From the NCBI GenBank assembly GCA_900095095.1, contig FMBT01000332.1, positions 124,001-188,000 of the forward strand: a DNA stretch of 64,000 nucleotides, written 5' to 3'. Both the position numbers and the translations under genes were made by a program. The notes under the pieces are model-generated. The model had not been told where the DNA came from and did no database searches. It saw only the letters and a program-made list of their open reading frames with translations. Positions 1 through 10,876 of this stretch are shown here, piece by piece; positions within the stretch are counted from its first letter, which is position 1; each line of letters starts with the position of its first letter. The DNA is from Fragilariopsis cylindrus CCMP1102. Its lineage: Eukaryota; Bacillariophyta; Bacillariophyceae; Bacillariales; Bacillariaceae.

Positions 1-1203
1 TATAATACTACTCCACTTGGGAAACAAACTAATAGGCTAGTTAGGATCCTACTATTCTTCCTTGATAACCTTTCAGATAGGACAAGCTATTGAACTTTTT
101 CCTCTTAGTGCAGAGCTGGGACATACTTGTGTACAGCGTATCTATAGGTAAATTATCCATCTGAAATCAACCAAGAGGTGGTTACACATACACGCACTAT
201 ACAAAAAAGATAGGATGAAAAATTTGCTTAATTGTGAGGAAAATTGCACTCATATAGAGCTCCTTTCTTGCTTCTCTTTATATATTGTATGTAGCTTCTT
301 TTATCATTGCTGGCTTGTGACTAGCTACTAATACATGTTCCACGCACCCAACCCAAAAAGAATGTATATATATCTCAGAATGATTAATAATCATAATATT
401 TTCACAAAAGAAGAGCAGTTTATAACATTTGTATATTACTTAATACAGGTATCTATGGTCCTACTGGCTTCTAGGAGCTCTAGCTAGAGTTACTTAATAC
501 AGGTATCTATGGTTCAACTGGCTTCTAGGAGCTGTAGCTAGAGTATAGGTACACCCCTCCACTCTCTTTGTTACACAACACAATCCCTGGCTTGCTTAGT
601 ATGACCCTTAGTATGTATGTTTGTTTTATATATAAGAGTACTATATAGTATACATACTAATAGTATGTTCAATTAGTGACATATCTTTGACTTTCTTGTC
701 GAGGAAATTGTAAATGACCGTTTTTAGTATCCTTGGGCATGATTAAAATTACGACAAGATTAGCGATGATTGTAAAGTTTTAATGTAAGAATAATCAAAA
801 AGTATGTGAAGAATGTTGACAAATATGATTTAGGAAAAGTACTACCACCGACTACAGTATAATAAAGTTTAATAGTAACACGAATGCATGAAGGTTAATC
901 GATAGCATACTGTCTCACATACTGATTTCATCTTTCAATTGCGAAGCAGTTCCCCGCACTACATTGCAAGTATTACTGTTGCTTCTCGTCCCACAGAATA
1001 AATAATTTTACTTCTTTACTTTGAAGTATTCAAAAGGAGGCGACCTAAAAGAAGAAGAAATAACATAGAACATCGCCTTTATTTTTGGTCGAGAGGATTA
1101 TTATTATATCGTTGCAAAAATTGACATCGTTTGGTAACCACAGATAATTACAAGTACTATATACACAGATAGAGAGAGAGAAAAAGAACAGCGTATAAAA
1201 ATA
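1..1203. other. Non-coding upstream region
   Basis: No supportable gene. AT-rich sequence with TA-rich tracts, containing a 54-bp tandem duplication at 436-543. The last part is presumably the 5' UTR and promoter of the large gene that starts at 1204. A TATAAAA string at about 1194 lies too close to the ATG to be a convincing TATA box. Confidence 0.6.
436..543. repeat. 54-bp tandem duplication (two copies)
   Basis: Copy 1 spans 436-489 and copy 2 spans 490-543. They differ at only a few positions (for example ggtcctact versus ggttcaact), so the duplication looks recent. It is non-coding, upstream of the gene at 1204. Confidence 0.9.
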
Positions 1204-4200
1204 ATGACGACTGTTCCTGCTGGTGAAACATCTGCTACCATTGTCGATCATTATAATGACGAGAAGGAGGAGAATGACGACTATTACGACGACGAAACAT
1301 CGGAAGACGAGGAAGCAGAATTAGAATTTGCTCATTTTCAGAAACAACAACGCCAACAGCAGCAACAACCAGAAATTGATGATGAAAATGATGATTTTGA
1401 TGAAGATGATTCTGAATCAGAATCAGAAGCTTGGGAAGATGTATCTGATGACATTGTTGACGACGATGAAAGCGAAATAGAGTCAGACGAGGAAGAAATA
1501 GTGTTAGAAGAGGGCGAGGAAGATGATGTAGAAGAAAATAATGATAGAATCAAAAACGACAAAATGCTTCAACGTGTCCGAATTAGGATGCTGACTGATG
1601 AAAATAGTACTGATGATGATGATATATCGGAGGAAGCTGTATCTGATGACGATGAAGTTGAAATAGTGTCAGAAGAGGATGACAGTGACGAATATGAAGA
1701 ATATGACGATGAAGTAGACAATGGTATAAGCAAAAATGAAGAAATGCTTCAGCGTGTCCGAAATATGATGCTCAGTGGTGAAAATAACAACGACGACCAC
1801 GATGATATATCGGATAGTCAATACAGTAATGAAGTACGGAATAGTCCAGAACTTGTCATATCTAATACATCAGACCATATTAGCAACAGCAGCAGTAGTA
1901 GTAGTATAAGAAGGAGGAATAATGTTTCGAAAGACGTTTGGGAAGCCTTTGATGCCGATGATGACAATGCTTTCGGGTCGGAGAATGACGACGACGACTA
2001 CTACGACGACGACGTCAATCGAGAAGAAAAAGAGCCTAAATGGGAAGAATCTTTTAATGATGATGGTGATGATGATGCGTGGAATCCAATGAAAAAGGGC
2101 GATAGTAGTAATGCGAACCGTGAAAGCAAGCTAGCTGCCGACGTCGTCGATAGTAAAATTGTTGATGACGAGGTGCAGGTTGAAAGGTGGTTAGATCGGG
2201 ATGCGGATGAACCAGATGATTATATTTACGCTATCCGTCGGCTTAGTCAAACTATATACGGTGAGAACGATCCCGATAATGACGTTGAGACCATGTTGCG
2301 TAGGTCAACTCCGAAGGATTTATATAAGTACCTAAAGCAACAATACTGGTATCGGGTCCATACAAAGCAATTGGAAGAGGATGCTTTGACGAAGAATAAG
2401 CCAAACATAGAAGTAGAAGATAACAATCACCAGATGTCACAACAAGAAAGAAATTCGAAGCACAAAACAGAAGCGATTGAAGAATTTCTATTGTCAAGGC
2501 ACACCAACTCCTCACACCATCAGTCGTTAGAGTCAACTAGAATGAAATCCGAAGTAAAAGGAGAAGAAGGGGATGAAGAGGAATTTTATTTAGAAACGAA
2601 TGATTCAGATGAAGAATCTTTTATAGAAGAGATGGAGGAAACATCAACGCATGGTCAAAATAAAGCAGAATTACTTCCAGAAACTAGCGAGAAGGGTGAC
2701 GAGTCTGAGTCGTCAATGTATGAAAGTTTATTAGCCAGGCAAGAAAATTCAGAATACGTCTCAGCACTACACGAGAGTGATCTTAGTAGGGAAGAGTCCA
2801 TTGTTGATGATCCCAGTGATTCAAATTACGATGTACTTCGGGAGGAAAGGTTTGCTCTATATACAGGAGAATATAACGAAACGCTAGCCAGACAAGAGAG
2901 TGGAAAAAATGTTGACGAAGACCGGTTGTACCTATTGGAATTAGCAGTGAGGGATAGACTTGGGGAAGAACTTACTCAAGATGAACTTCTGGACCTTGAA
3001 GATTTTGATGCGGGAGAGAATCAAGAGCAGACGATAGTAGAAGTTGAAAGCTTGTCTACAGAAGAGCGATCTATTCCCGATGACAACAGATCATCAAGCG
3101 TACAAGGATTTTTGAATAACGACACGGCTAGCAGTGCTGCCTCCGACGAATACAAAGGGGACAATTCAATGTCTATGGGTGGTTTTGCTGATTTTAACAG
3201 TGATCGTGACATAACTGATGCTACCTCTGCAGCTGGTGCCTCCATCAATGAATTTTCTCAAGAAGATATTTCAGTGTCCATCGGCGATTTAAACTGCTTA
3301 AACAATGCATCTGCTGCGAATGATGGTTCCGAAGTAAGTGATGATAATTCCCAAGGAGATAGTTCACTGTCCATGGGCGATGTAACTGGTTTGAAAAATG
3401 GTAACACCAAGTTTGTTGCAAATGATGTTTCCGAAGTAAATGATAATTCCCAAGGAAACAATTCACTTTCCTTTGGAAATGATATCAATTTTAGTACTGG
3501 TAAGGAAGAAAGCAACTTTTTAGTCGAAAGAGAATCATCCTTACATTCTTCACTTTTTAACGGCGATTCCAACTTTTCTTTTAGTCAGTTACAAGATGTA
3601 AGAGCAGATTTACCAATGGTAAACAGTGAGAGACCCTTGAAAATATCCGTGAAGGATCCTAAAGAACTTGAATGGAGAAAGAAGAAATAGAAGAAGATTT
3701 GTATAGTATGATTGAAGAGCAGAAAAAGAAGAGCTCAAGGAACTAGTCGATACAGAAACGATTGCTGCGCTGACAAGCGGCGCCATGAATGTAGCGTTGA
3801 CCAAGAAGTACAAAGATTCGAGCAAAGGAGAGTACATTTACTACCGTCTGTTGCAAAAGCCGCGTACGATTTTCCTCTCATTGAAGAAGCCGAAAAAAAC
3901 TCTGGTGAGGAGCTGCCTTTCGAGATCGTGACAGCTCTTTGTACTATTGCAGCTTGCGCCTGAAGGGTGAGGATGAGGTAGACGAGAATGATATATTCAT
4001 CAAGAAAAAAACCATATCGGTAATTCTTGATGATGGCAGAAATACGGATGAATCTGTTGAAATGGCGAAGAGAGAAAGAACAATAAAGGACGAACTGACC
4101 TCAATAATGCTTGGGATAAGTCAGCAAGAAGAGACTGGCGCAACTCTCGATGCCGATGTTGCAGCTGCCTTGCAAAAAGCTGCGCTTGATGTAGCATACG

Positions 4201-7200
4201 CAAAGAAGTATTTTGACGCAGAAAATAACGAGTTTGTTTATTTTCCTTCCGTGGCAAAGACTATATGCAGCTATTCTTTGATAGAAGAGGCGGAAAAATA
4301 TGTAGGATCTGCCGACAGGGAAATATCACCCGATCTCACAAAGATCTTATGTATTGCTGCTGCTTCCTATTTAAAGGGAAATACAAACGAAGTTGACGAA
4401 GACAACGAAGATATTATGAAGATATCTGTTGACGTTGACGTTCGTCGCAGTACTGTGACAGAATTCTCACTAGTCGCTGAAGACTCTGTTGCATTCAGCG
4501 ATGCATCTGAGGCGGACAGAGAACCACAGTCTCGGTCCAAGCCAGCGGTAGGAAAGCAATCTGAGCTGGAAACGAGGAATAATGACGCATATGAAGAACG
4601 TCAGTCTAAGGAAAGTCTAGGGTCTTCTGCGACTCCTGTTTCTGCTAAATTGACACTCAATAATGGAAGTAAAGTCACGCCAGACCTTGTCGAAGACGAA
4701 AGTTATAGCACCGATCTACGATCAGAATCCGAGAATGACCATAGGGATACGGATGGTGAAGTTCCAGAATCGATCTCACCAAACGAACAGATAAATGACC
4801 CGAAAATAACGAGTCAGAGTGTCCTAACGCCAACTAGTGGGTCAATATTGGAGGAAAGCGCCAAAGATATGATTGATTGCTCCCGAGAGGACAATGAGTT
4901 CATTTATACTAAAGAAGTAGAGGTAGATCTCGACTCAAACAAGACTGACCATACGCAAAACCATCTTGTCGAAGATTTCGACGAGGAAGAAGCTAGATTA
5001 AAAGAAATGGGTCAGATTTTAGAATTCAAACATCGAGTTGATGAACAGAAAATTTCGGATGATGCAGATGCATTAGAAGTTGGGAAGAAAACAACTGATA
5101 ACAAAGTCTTGGTGGAAACCAAAAAGTTGGAAGACGATCACCGAATCGACGAAGCTCGTCTAGAGGAAGAAGCGTCTCTTCTACTCAAAAAGTGGCTCGA
5201 TGATGATCGGGAGATCGACCAAGCTTTAAATGATTTAGAGGGCAAGAAAATATCAGAATTGAAGCGGATAGAAGACGAGTCTAGTTCATTCACCACGAAA
5301 CAGAAACTAGAAAGGGACGATTTAGAAAAAGAGAGAGAAGAAATCGAAACACAATTTCTTCTCGATGAAACCGAATTCTCGCGAAATACCAAAATTCTAG
5401 AAGAAAAATTAGCAACAGCAGTGAGGATTCTTGAGTTAGTGCGGAATAATACTGACACGGGAATGCAAATTGCTGAAACAGATCCAGACGTGGATAAGGG
5501 TCGTGGCTTTTTCGGCTTTGGTGGTGGTAAGAATAAAAACAATGATCTAGAAAGGGAAAAACTAAGACAGTCAAAATTGACGGAATTCAAGTTGAGAGAG
5601 ACAGAGCTCGAGAAGGATATGGACGGTATCAAGTTGGAATTGAAAAAGATCAAAGAAAAAGCTACTGAGCACGAATGCAAAACAGCTGAGTGGCAAGACG
5701 AACTTAACGACGAAACTCGCCATCTTGACGAAATAGCATCTGCAACCGAAGGAAGGTTACAACAAGAAATGGGACAACTTAGTTCTTCTTTCAAGGAAGA
5801 AAGAAGAAGTCTAATAAAAGACAAAAATGATATAAAGAAAACCAAAAGAAGTGACGATAAATGGCTGGCTTCTGCGAAGAAAAAGCTACGAGACAAATAC
5901 AAACTAGATCAGGAAAAAATAGAAGTTGCTACTGTCGAACGCAAGAAGATCGAACTGGAAGAGGAAGAGCGCTTGAAAAAGATTGCTCGTGCTCTGGAAG
6001 AAAAGTGGGACAAAGAAAAGAGGGCGTTTTCGCTTGAACTAGAAGCATTCGAACGCAAAAAGAGGGAGCACGCTACCACCATTGATCTACCGATAGGAAA
6101 TGATACAAACACCACCGAAGATAGTAACGTGAGCGATGAAAAGATGCTCAATGGCGAGAAAAGTCGTATACGAGAAGTTGACGGGGAAAGCCTTGAACTG
6201 GAATTTGATAGAAAGGCCGAGGAGGAAAGGAAACGAATTGAAGCTGAAGGCGAGGCTGTTGCAAAAGCTGACGAAGAAAAGAAACGACTTGAGTTTGTTG
6301 CAAAAGCCAAAGCTGACAAGGAAAGGAAACGTCTTGAGACTGTTGCAAAATCCAAAGCTGACGAGGAAAAGAAACGTCTTGAGGCTGTTGCAAAAGCGGA
6401 GAAAGAAAGAAAAGCCGAAAAAGAACAAAAGCGTCTTGATATCATTGCCAAAGCTAAAGCTGACGAAGAAATGAAACGACTTGAGGTTGTTGCAAAAGTC
6501 AAAGCTGACAAGGAAACGAAACGACTTGAGGCTGTTGCAAAAGCAGAGGAAGAAAGAATAGCTGAAGAAGAAGGGAAGCGTCTTGAAGCTGTTTCCAAAG
6601 CCAAGGCAGAGGAAGAGCGAAAACGTCTTGAAGCTGCTGAGGTTGAGGGTGAAAGTGAAAGTGAAGCCGACACTGAGGATAAAAATGAAGAGGATGACGG
6701 CAGCGACAAGGATCCAGATATTACTACTACTATTACTAATGCTACTGTCGAAAATTCGTCCGATGATGACGATACCATGTTTAATGACGACAGCCACGAT
6801 GATGAGGAGAGCAGCAAGAACGACAATGATAATGACGAAGAACCGGATGATACAAACAATAATAAGGATGATAACAATGGTGATGACAATAGCGATAGTG
6901 ACGAAGAACCAGATGATACAAACAATACCAAGGATGATAACAATGGTGATGACAATAGTGATAGTGACGAAGAACCGGATGATACAAACAGTATTAAGGA
7001 TGATAACAATGGTGATGACAATAGTGATAGTGACGGTGATGGTGATGGAGCCCAACCTGGATCATCATCGTCGTCGGTGTCTTCGTCTTCGTCGGCTGAT
7101 GAATCAACAGAAGAAGAAGGAGAGACCGAGAATGACCAACAGAACAATAAGAATGACGATACCGTTCAAAACAAAGTCAAGGAGGAGGAGGAGCGGGAAC

Positions 7201-8717
7201 AAATAGAAGCTGAGGTAATAGCGAAGGCGGAGGTTGAAGCCGAAGTTGAAGTTAAGGAAAAGGCCTATCAAGAAGTGAAACGAGTAGAATCCAAGGCAAA
7301 GGCTGAGGTAAAAGCAAAGGTCGAGGAAGATGCAGTAATTAAGAGAATGACCGAGAAAGAAACGGGACGAATTGAAATCAAGAAGAAAACAATGCTGACT
7401 GTAGAAGAAGACGAAACTAGTGAAGTTGGTACGTCTGAACCAGTGACGCCCTCTTTTGCTTATGATAATGGTATCCGTGCAGTGCCTAGTCATTTAGCAA
7501 TGCTCCACCAGCCAAAGTCAGTAGACTTGCAGAACGAAATGTCCCTCAGCTCGCTTGATAACATATTTGATCCACCAAAAGCTTACGCGTTTCCAAACAA
7601 GTTGTTGCTGTCTGCTGCTTTGAAAGGGAAGGAACAGGAAACATTGGCAACAAGTTCACCTCCCGACGAAAGTAAAACGAGTACAATTATTAGCACATCG
7701 GTAGTAGCACAAGGGGTGCCCAGTCACTTAGCAATGCTCCACCAGCCAAAGTCAGTAGACCTGCAGAATGAAATGTCCCTCAGTATGCTTGATAACATAT
7801 TTGATCCACCAAAAGCTTATGCGTTTCCAAACAAGTTGTTGCTGTCTGCTGCTTTGAAAGGGAAGGAACAGGAAACATTGGCAACAAGTTCACCTCCCAA
7901 CGAAAGTAAAACGAATACAATTACTAGCACAGCGGTAGCACAAGGGGGGAACGACGACACCCTCCCCGCATATAATAGTCCTAGTAAAACCCTGACGGAA
8001 AAGAGACGAAAAGTTGAACAAGCTAGAGAGCGAGCCATGGTCATACGAAGAGGGGGTGAAACGGGTGCAGTTTCTCAAGTTAGCAACGTGACCAATCGAA
8101 CGAAACCTTCTCTTCTATCACCGTCACCACAGCAACAACAACATCATTCTACTGACCGTATATATCATATGATAAAAGAAACGGATAGATTATCAGGATT
8201 TATTCGTCGATATGAAAATAAGTTGGAAACGGTATGTAAATCTTTGTTAGCCTGTGCTTCTGATGGTGTTGTTGATGACGGGGAAGAAAAGGAAGCCTTA
8301 GCTGCTGCTACTACCAAGGAATTATCGTTACCAGAAATGTTTGATTTTATCATCGAACAAAATTGGTATAAGGCGCACTCTCAAGGTACAAAATCTGTAG
8401 GTAATCCGCATCTAACATTTTCGAAAGCAGAAAGTAAGGGAGTAGAATCATTAGACCGCAACAATGATGTATTATATACTGTTACAACTACGGGGAAATC
8501 ATTTTTGCAAAGGGACGGCCCTGTTCAGGCTGATGTTGGTCGTTTCTTGGTTTATCTGGACCACGCGGCAAAAGTAGGACTAACAAAAGATATCATGCTA
8601 GTTCAGTGGAAAGAAATTGCACGATTGTCGGGGGATATACAGAGCAAGCGTGTGTACGATAGGTTGAATGAATTGATATCATTTTGCCTTGATTTTCACA
8701 TGATTGAAAAGAAATAA
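1204..8717 (+). CDS. Very large acidic, repeat-rich coiled-coil protein (function unknown)
   Basis: Roughly 2,500 residues if read through. Residues 1-828 (1204-3690) are extremely acidic and low in complexity, with two copies of a MLQRVRxxML motif near residues 120 and 180. A domain of about 90 residues with the core PSVAK...IEEAEK...LKG then occurs twice in tandem: once at about 3720-3990, broken by frame changes, and once intact at about 4130-4385. Next come long charged coiled coils (about 4950-6650) ending in AKADEERKRLE-type repeats, an Asp-rich stretch with three 22-residue repeats, a 78-residue tandem duplication, and a more globular C-terminus (about 8150-8717). The start ATG at 1204 follows upstream non-coding sequence. 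Four one-base losses (about 3671 GG, 3725 AAAAA, 3838 CC, 3955 CC) separate the two long open frames; adding one base at each gives a continuous protein that aligns with the second domain copy. No enzyme motif is seen. The role is unknown; a scaffold or structural role is only a guess. Confidence 0.7.
6837..7034 (+). repeat. Three tandem 66-bp coding repeats (22 aa each)
   Basis: Units begin at 6837, 6903 and 6969. Each encodes an EEPDDTN...DDNNGDDNSDSD-like acidic unit inside the large coiled-coil protein. The reading frame is kept and divergence is low. Confidence 0.85.
7482..7949 (+). repeat. 234-bp tandem coding duplication (78 aa)
   Basis: Units 7482-7715 and 7716-7949 are nearly identical. 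Both encode VPSHLAMLHQPKSVDLQNEM followed by the shared motif FDPPKAYAFPNKLLLSAALK. The period is a multiple of three, so the frame continues. It looks like a recent in-frame duplication inside the large protein. Confidence 0.9.
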
Positions 8718-9093
8718 AAGAAGGAACATTTTTCACGCTTCCACACAAATAAGTTAAAGGAAAGAAAGAAAGAAATCCTACAAGTTAAGAAAATGTCCAG
8801 CCTTTGAAACAAAGGGCAAATTTTGAATGCATAATATGGGCATTTTTTCAAAATTAATAATAATTCACCATGTGGGAATATATTGTATAAATATAGTAAA
8901 ATAAAGAATAGAAAAATTCCATTCTGTTACTAAAAATGATATGTATTGAATAGTTTGTATATAGAATATGAAATCAGTTTTATTCTCCCTCTATTACTGT
9001 CATATTGTTTTATATATGCCATACACAGTATAGAATCATCGGTATTATTATATATGCCAATACAGTAGAGTAAATCGGTATTTTTTTTATTAT
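8718..9093. other. Convergent intergenic region
   Basis: AT-rich 3' flanks of the large + strand gene and of the minus-strand ubiquitin-like gene. No open frame or RNA gene was recognised. Confidence 0.6.
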
Positions 9094-9499
9094 TTATTCA
9101 TTATTGTCTGCATCTGTTTTTTCTATATGGACACCCTCCCATTCGTCATCTGATATCTGAAATACAACGTACAGTTCTGATTCATTTTTTATTTCTTCGT
9201 ATTTAGAAATTTTCTCTTCATCATCTTCTAATGGTACGTTGTCTTTCGGTTGAATAATTCTCATATATTCCGCCTTTGTTGTGTGTTTCGTTGCAATCGA
9301 GATCTGCTCTTTGAGATATCCGATCGTATCATCCTCCTGACACAATACAAAATAAGTCTGATTGAGACGCTTAATTCGAAGGTACCTATAATAGTAGCAG
9401 TAGCAGATAGAATTGAGAAGGAAAGGACAGGACACGTGAGATATTATTTACAGCAAGAGATAGTGTAGAGAGGTTACGGTACTGCCTATAGTTAGTCAT
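9094..9499 (-). CDS. Elongin-B-like ubiquitin-fold protein, two exons
   Basis: Read on the minus strand as join(9499-9483, 9385-9094), with a 97-nt intron at 9386-9482 (GTACCG donor, TTATAG acceptor after a pyrimidine-rich tract). The join gives MTNYRQYLRIKRLNQTYFVL and a protein of 102 aa. A beta-grasp ubiquitin-like fold is indicated by an opening IKRLNQTYFVLC strand, a helix around DTIGYLKEQI, and the later LEDDEEKI...ELYVVFQI segment. Elongin B proteins have this N-terminal ubiquitin-like domain and an acidic tail; here the tail is DEWEGVHIEKTDADNNE. Elongin B acts with elongin C in transcription elongation and cullin ubiquitin ligases. The alternative is another small ubiquitin-like protein. 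The very short first exon is inferred from splice signals and frame. Confidence 0.65.
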
Positions 9500-9947
9500 G
9501 ATCCCAGCGATTGGATACGTTCTTACATTGATCCATCACTCATGATTGGTTAATTATTTATTTATTCGAAAACTCTGGCTTCAGAAACAGTGGTTTAGGA
9601 TGTATCTATCTAGACGTTAGTATTGGCGGGGTATTACTAATTAATGTTTTGGGATTTGCTGCTGTGGCTATTCAATAATCAAGTCTAATTTTCATGAGTC
9701 GTGGCGGGATCGATCGCGTTTCGCGCACTTTTCACATTTGGCCGTTATTTTCGAATCTTAATTTCCTTTCTTTTGCTTCGCTAATTTCTAATTTTCATTT
9801 GTAAAGAAATAATTGAAGTTTTAAGTTTTACACAATACCATACATATGTAATCAATCAACACATCAATTTCACATAAAATTCAAGCCAACAATCAACAAT
9901 CACTACAAACTGCAGTAAACATACTAATACAGCAACAATATACCAAA
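9500..9947. other. Divergent promoter region
   Basis: Lies between the minus-strand ubiquitin-like gene and the + strand gene at 9948. No gene recognised. It should hold both promoters, but no specific element could be assigned. Confidence 0.5.
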
Positions 9948-10652
9948 ATGCCAAAATTTTTCAAGCTCCTACGAAGCCACAATAAGAGGAACTCTAACTC
10001 CTCATCGCTTAAGAAAAAGAAGTCGAATGGAATTTTTCGTACAAATGCCGATGATAATAATAGGAGCAAGAAATTCACAACACCGACGATCGAAGCAGCA
10101 ATCACCTATTCACTCTCTGAAGATGATGAGTCGTGTGATATCATTCTTTCGCCTCATAGTGATATTGAAAGCCAAGTCCATGAATTGAAGGGAGAATCTA
10201 TCAGTGAGAGTGTCACTTTTCAGGAGCCTGTTATTAAATACCAGCCATCAGAGACTGCCACTACAGAAGTAAAATCTGACACGAGAGATAACTCCAAGGA
10301 GAAGAAAAAGGATAGCAAAACCATGACATTCACCCACCTTGAAGTTATGCGTAATCAGCTTAATCACATGATGCAGCTCGCCAATAAAGATAAGGAAATT
10401 CACCAACTCAACCAGGCTGGCGAGGATAGGAAGACTAAGTATTCAAAATCATTAGCATTAAAAGATGATGAGATTGCTAAGATCAAAAAAGTTCTTCAAG
10501 AAGTAGAGTTTGCTTTGTCACAAGCAGAGAACAAACTTGCCTCGGCGAATGATGAACACTCGAAAACTATTGAAGTTTTAATGGAAACACAAGTCGAGTA
10601 TCATGAACTCAAAACGAAATCCTGGATGTCACCGTTATTGTGCTTTCTTTAA
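9948..10652 (+). CDS. Hypothetical basic/coiled-coil protein, 234 aa
   Basis: Single open frame with ATG at 9948. The first 50 residues are Lys/Ser/Asn-rich and basic (KLLRSHNKRN, SLKKKKSN). A Ser/Glu-rich middle follows, then a helical heptad-like C-terminal half (about residues 125-225) rich in Lys, Glu, Gln and Leu, which predicts a coiled coil. It ends SWMSPLLCFL, a short hydrophobic tail. There is no signal peptide and no family I recognise. The frame is intact and codon choice resembles its neighbours. Confidence 0.6.
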   Translation: MPKFFKLLRSHNKRNSNSSSLKKKKSNGIFRTNADDNNRSKKFTTPTIEAAITYSLSEDDESCDIILSPHSDIESQVHELKGESISESVTFQEPVIKYQPSETATTEVKSDTRDNSKEKKKDSKTMTFTHLEVMRNQLNHMMQLANKDKEIHQLNQAGEDRKTKYSKSLALKDDEIAKIKKVLQEVEFALSQAENKLASANDEHSKTIEVLMETQVEYHELKTKSWMSPLLCFL

Positions 10653-10876
10653 TTTGAATGTACTAGAATCAATCGATCGAAACGAATGAGAATGGGGGAA
10701 TGAAAACAAAATTTCGTGTTTCCAAAATAATGATAGCTGGCCCCGTTTCAGGAACATATCTATATGTGCCGCTCTACCGTAGTTTATATGTAAATTATTA
10801 GTTTTGTATTATTATAATAACAGAGTTTAAAGAAATATTCAATACCACTACAAAAAAAGAGCGTAGTCAATTAATG
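10653..10876. other. Convergent intergenic region
   Basis: Short spacer between the 3' ends of the coiled-coil gene and the fucosidase gene. No feature seen. Confidence 0.5.

Noticed and set aside
1338-1562. Ser-rich open frame antisense to the acidic N-terminus of the large gene
   Set aside because: It is the complement of Glu/Asp codon runs; no start context or homology. The same applies to many antisense frames at 5.1-7.5, 45-46 and 56.8-60.5 kb.
3712-3963. Separate 83-aa + strand gene
   Set aside because: Its second half matches the duplicated domain of the large protein; it is a fragment of that gene between frame changes.
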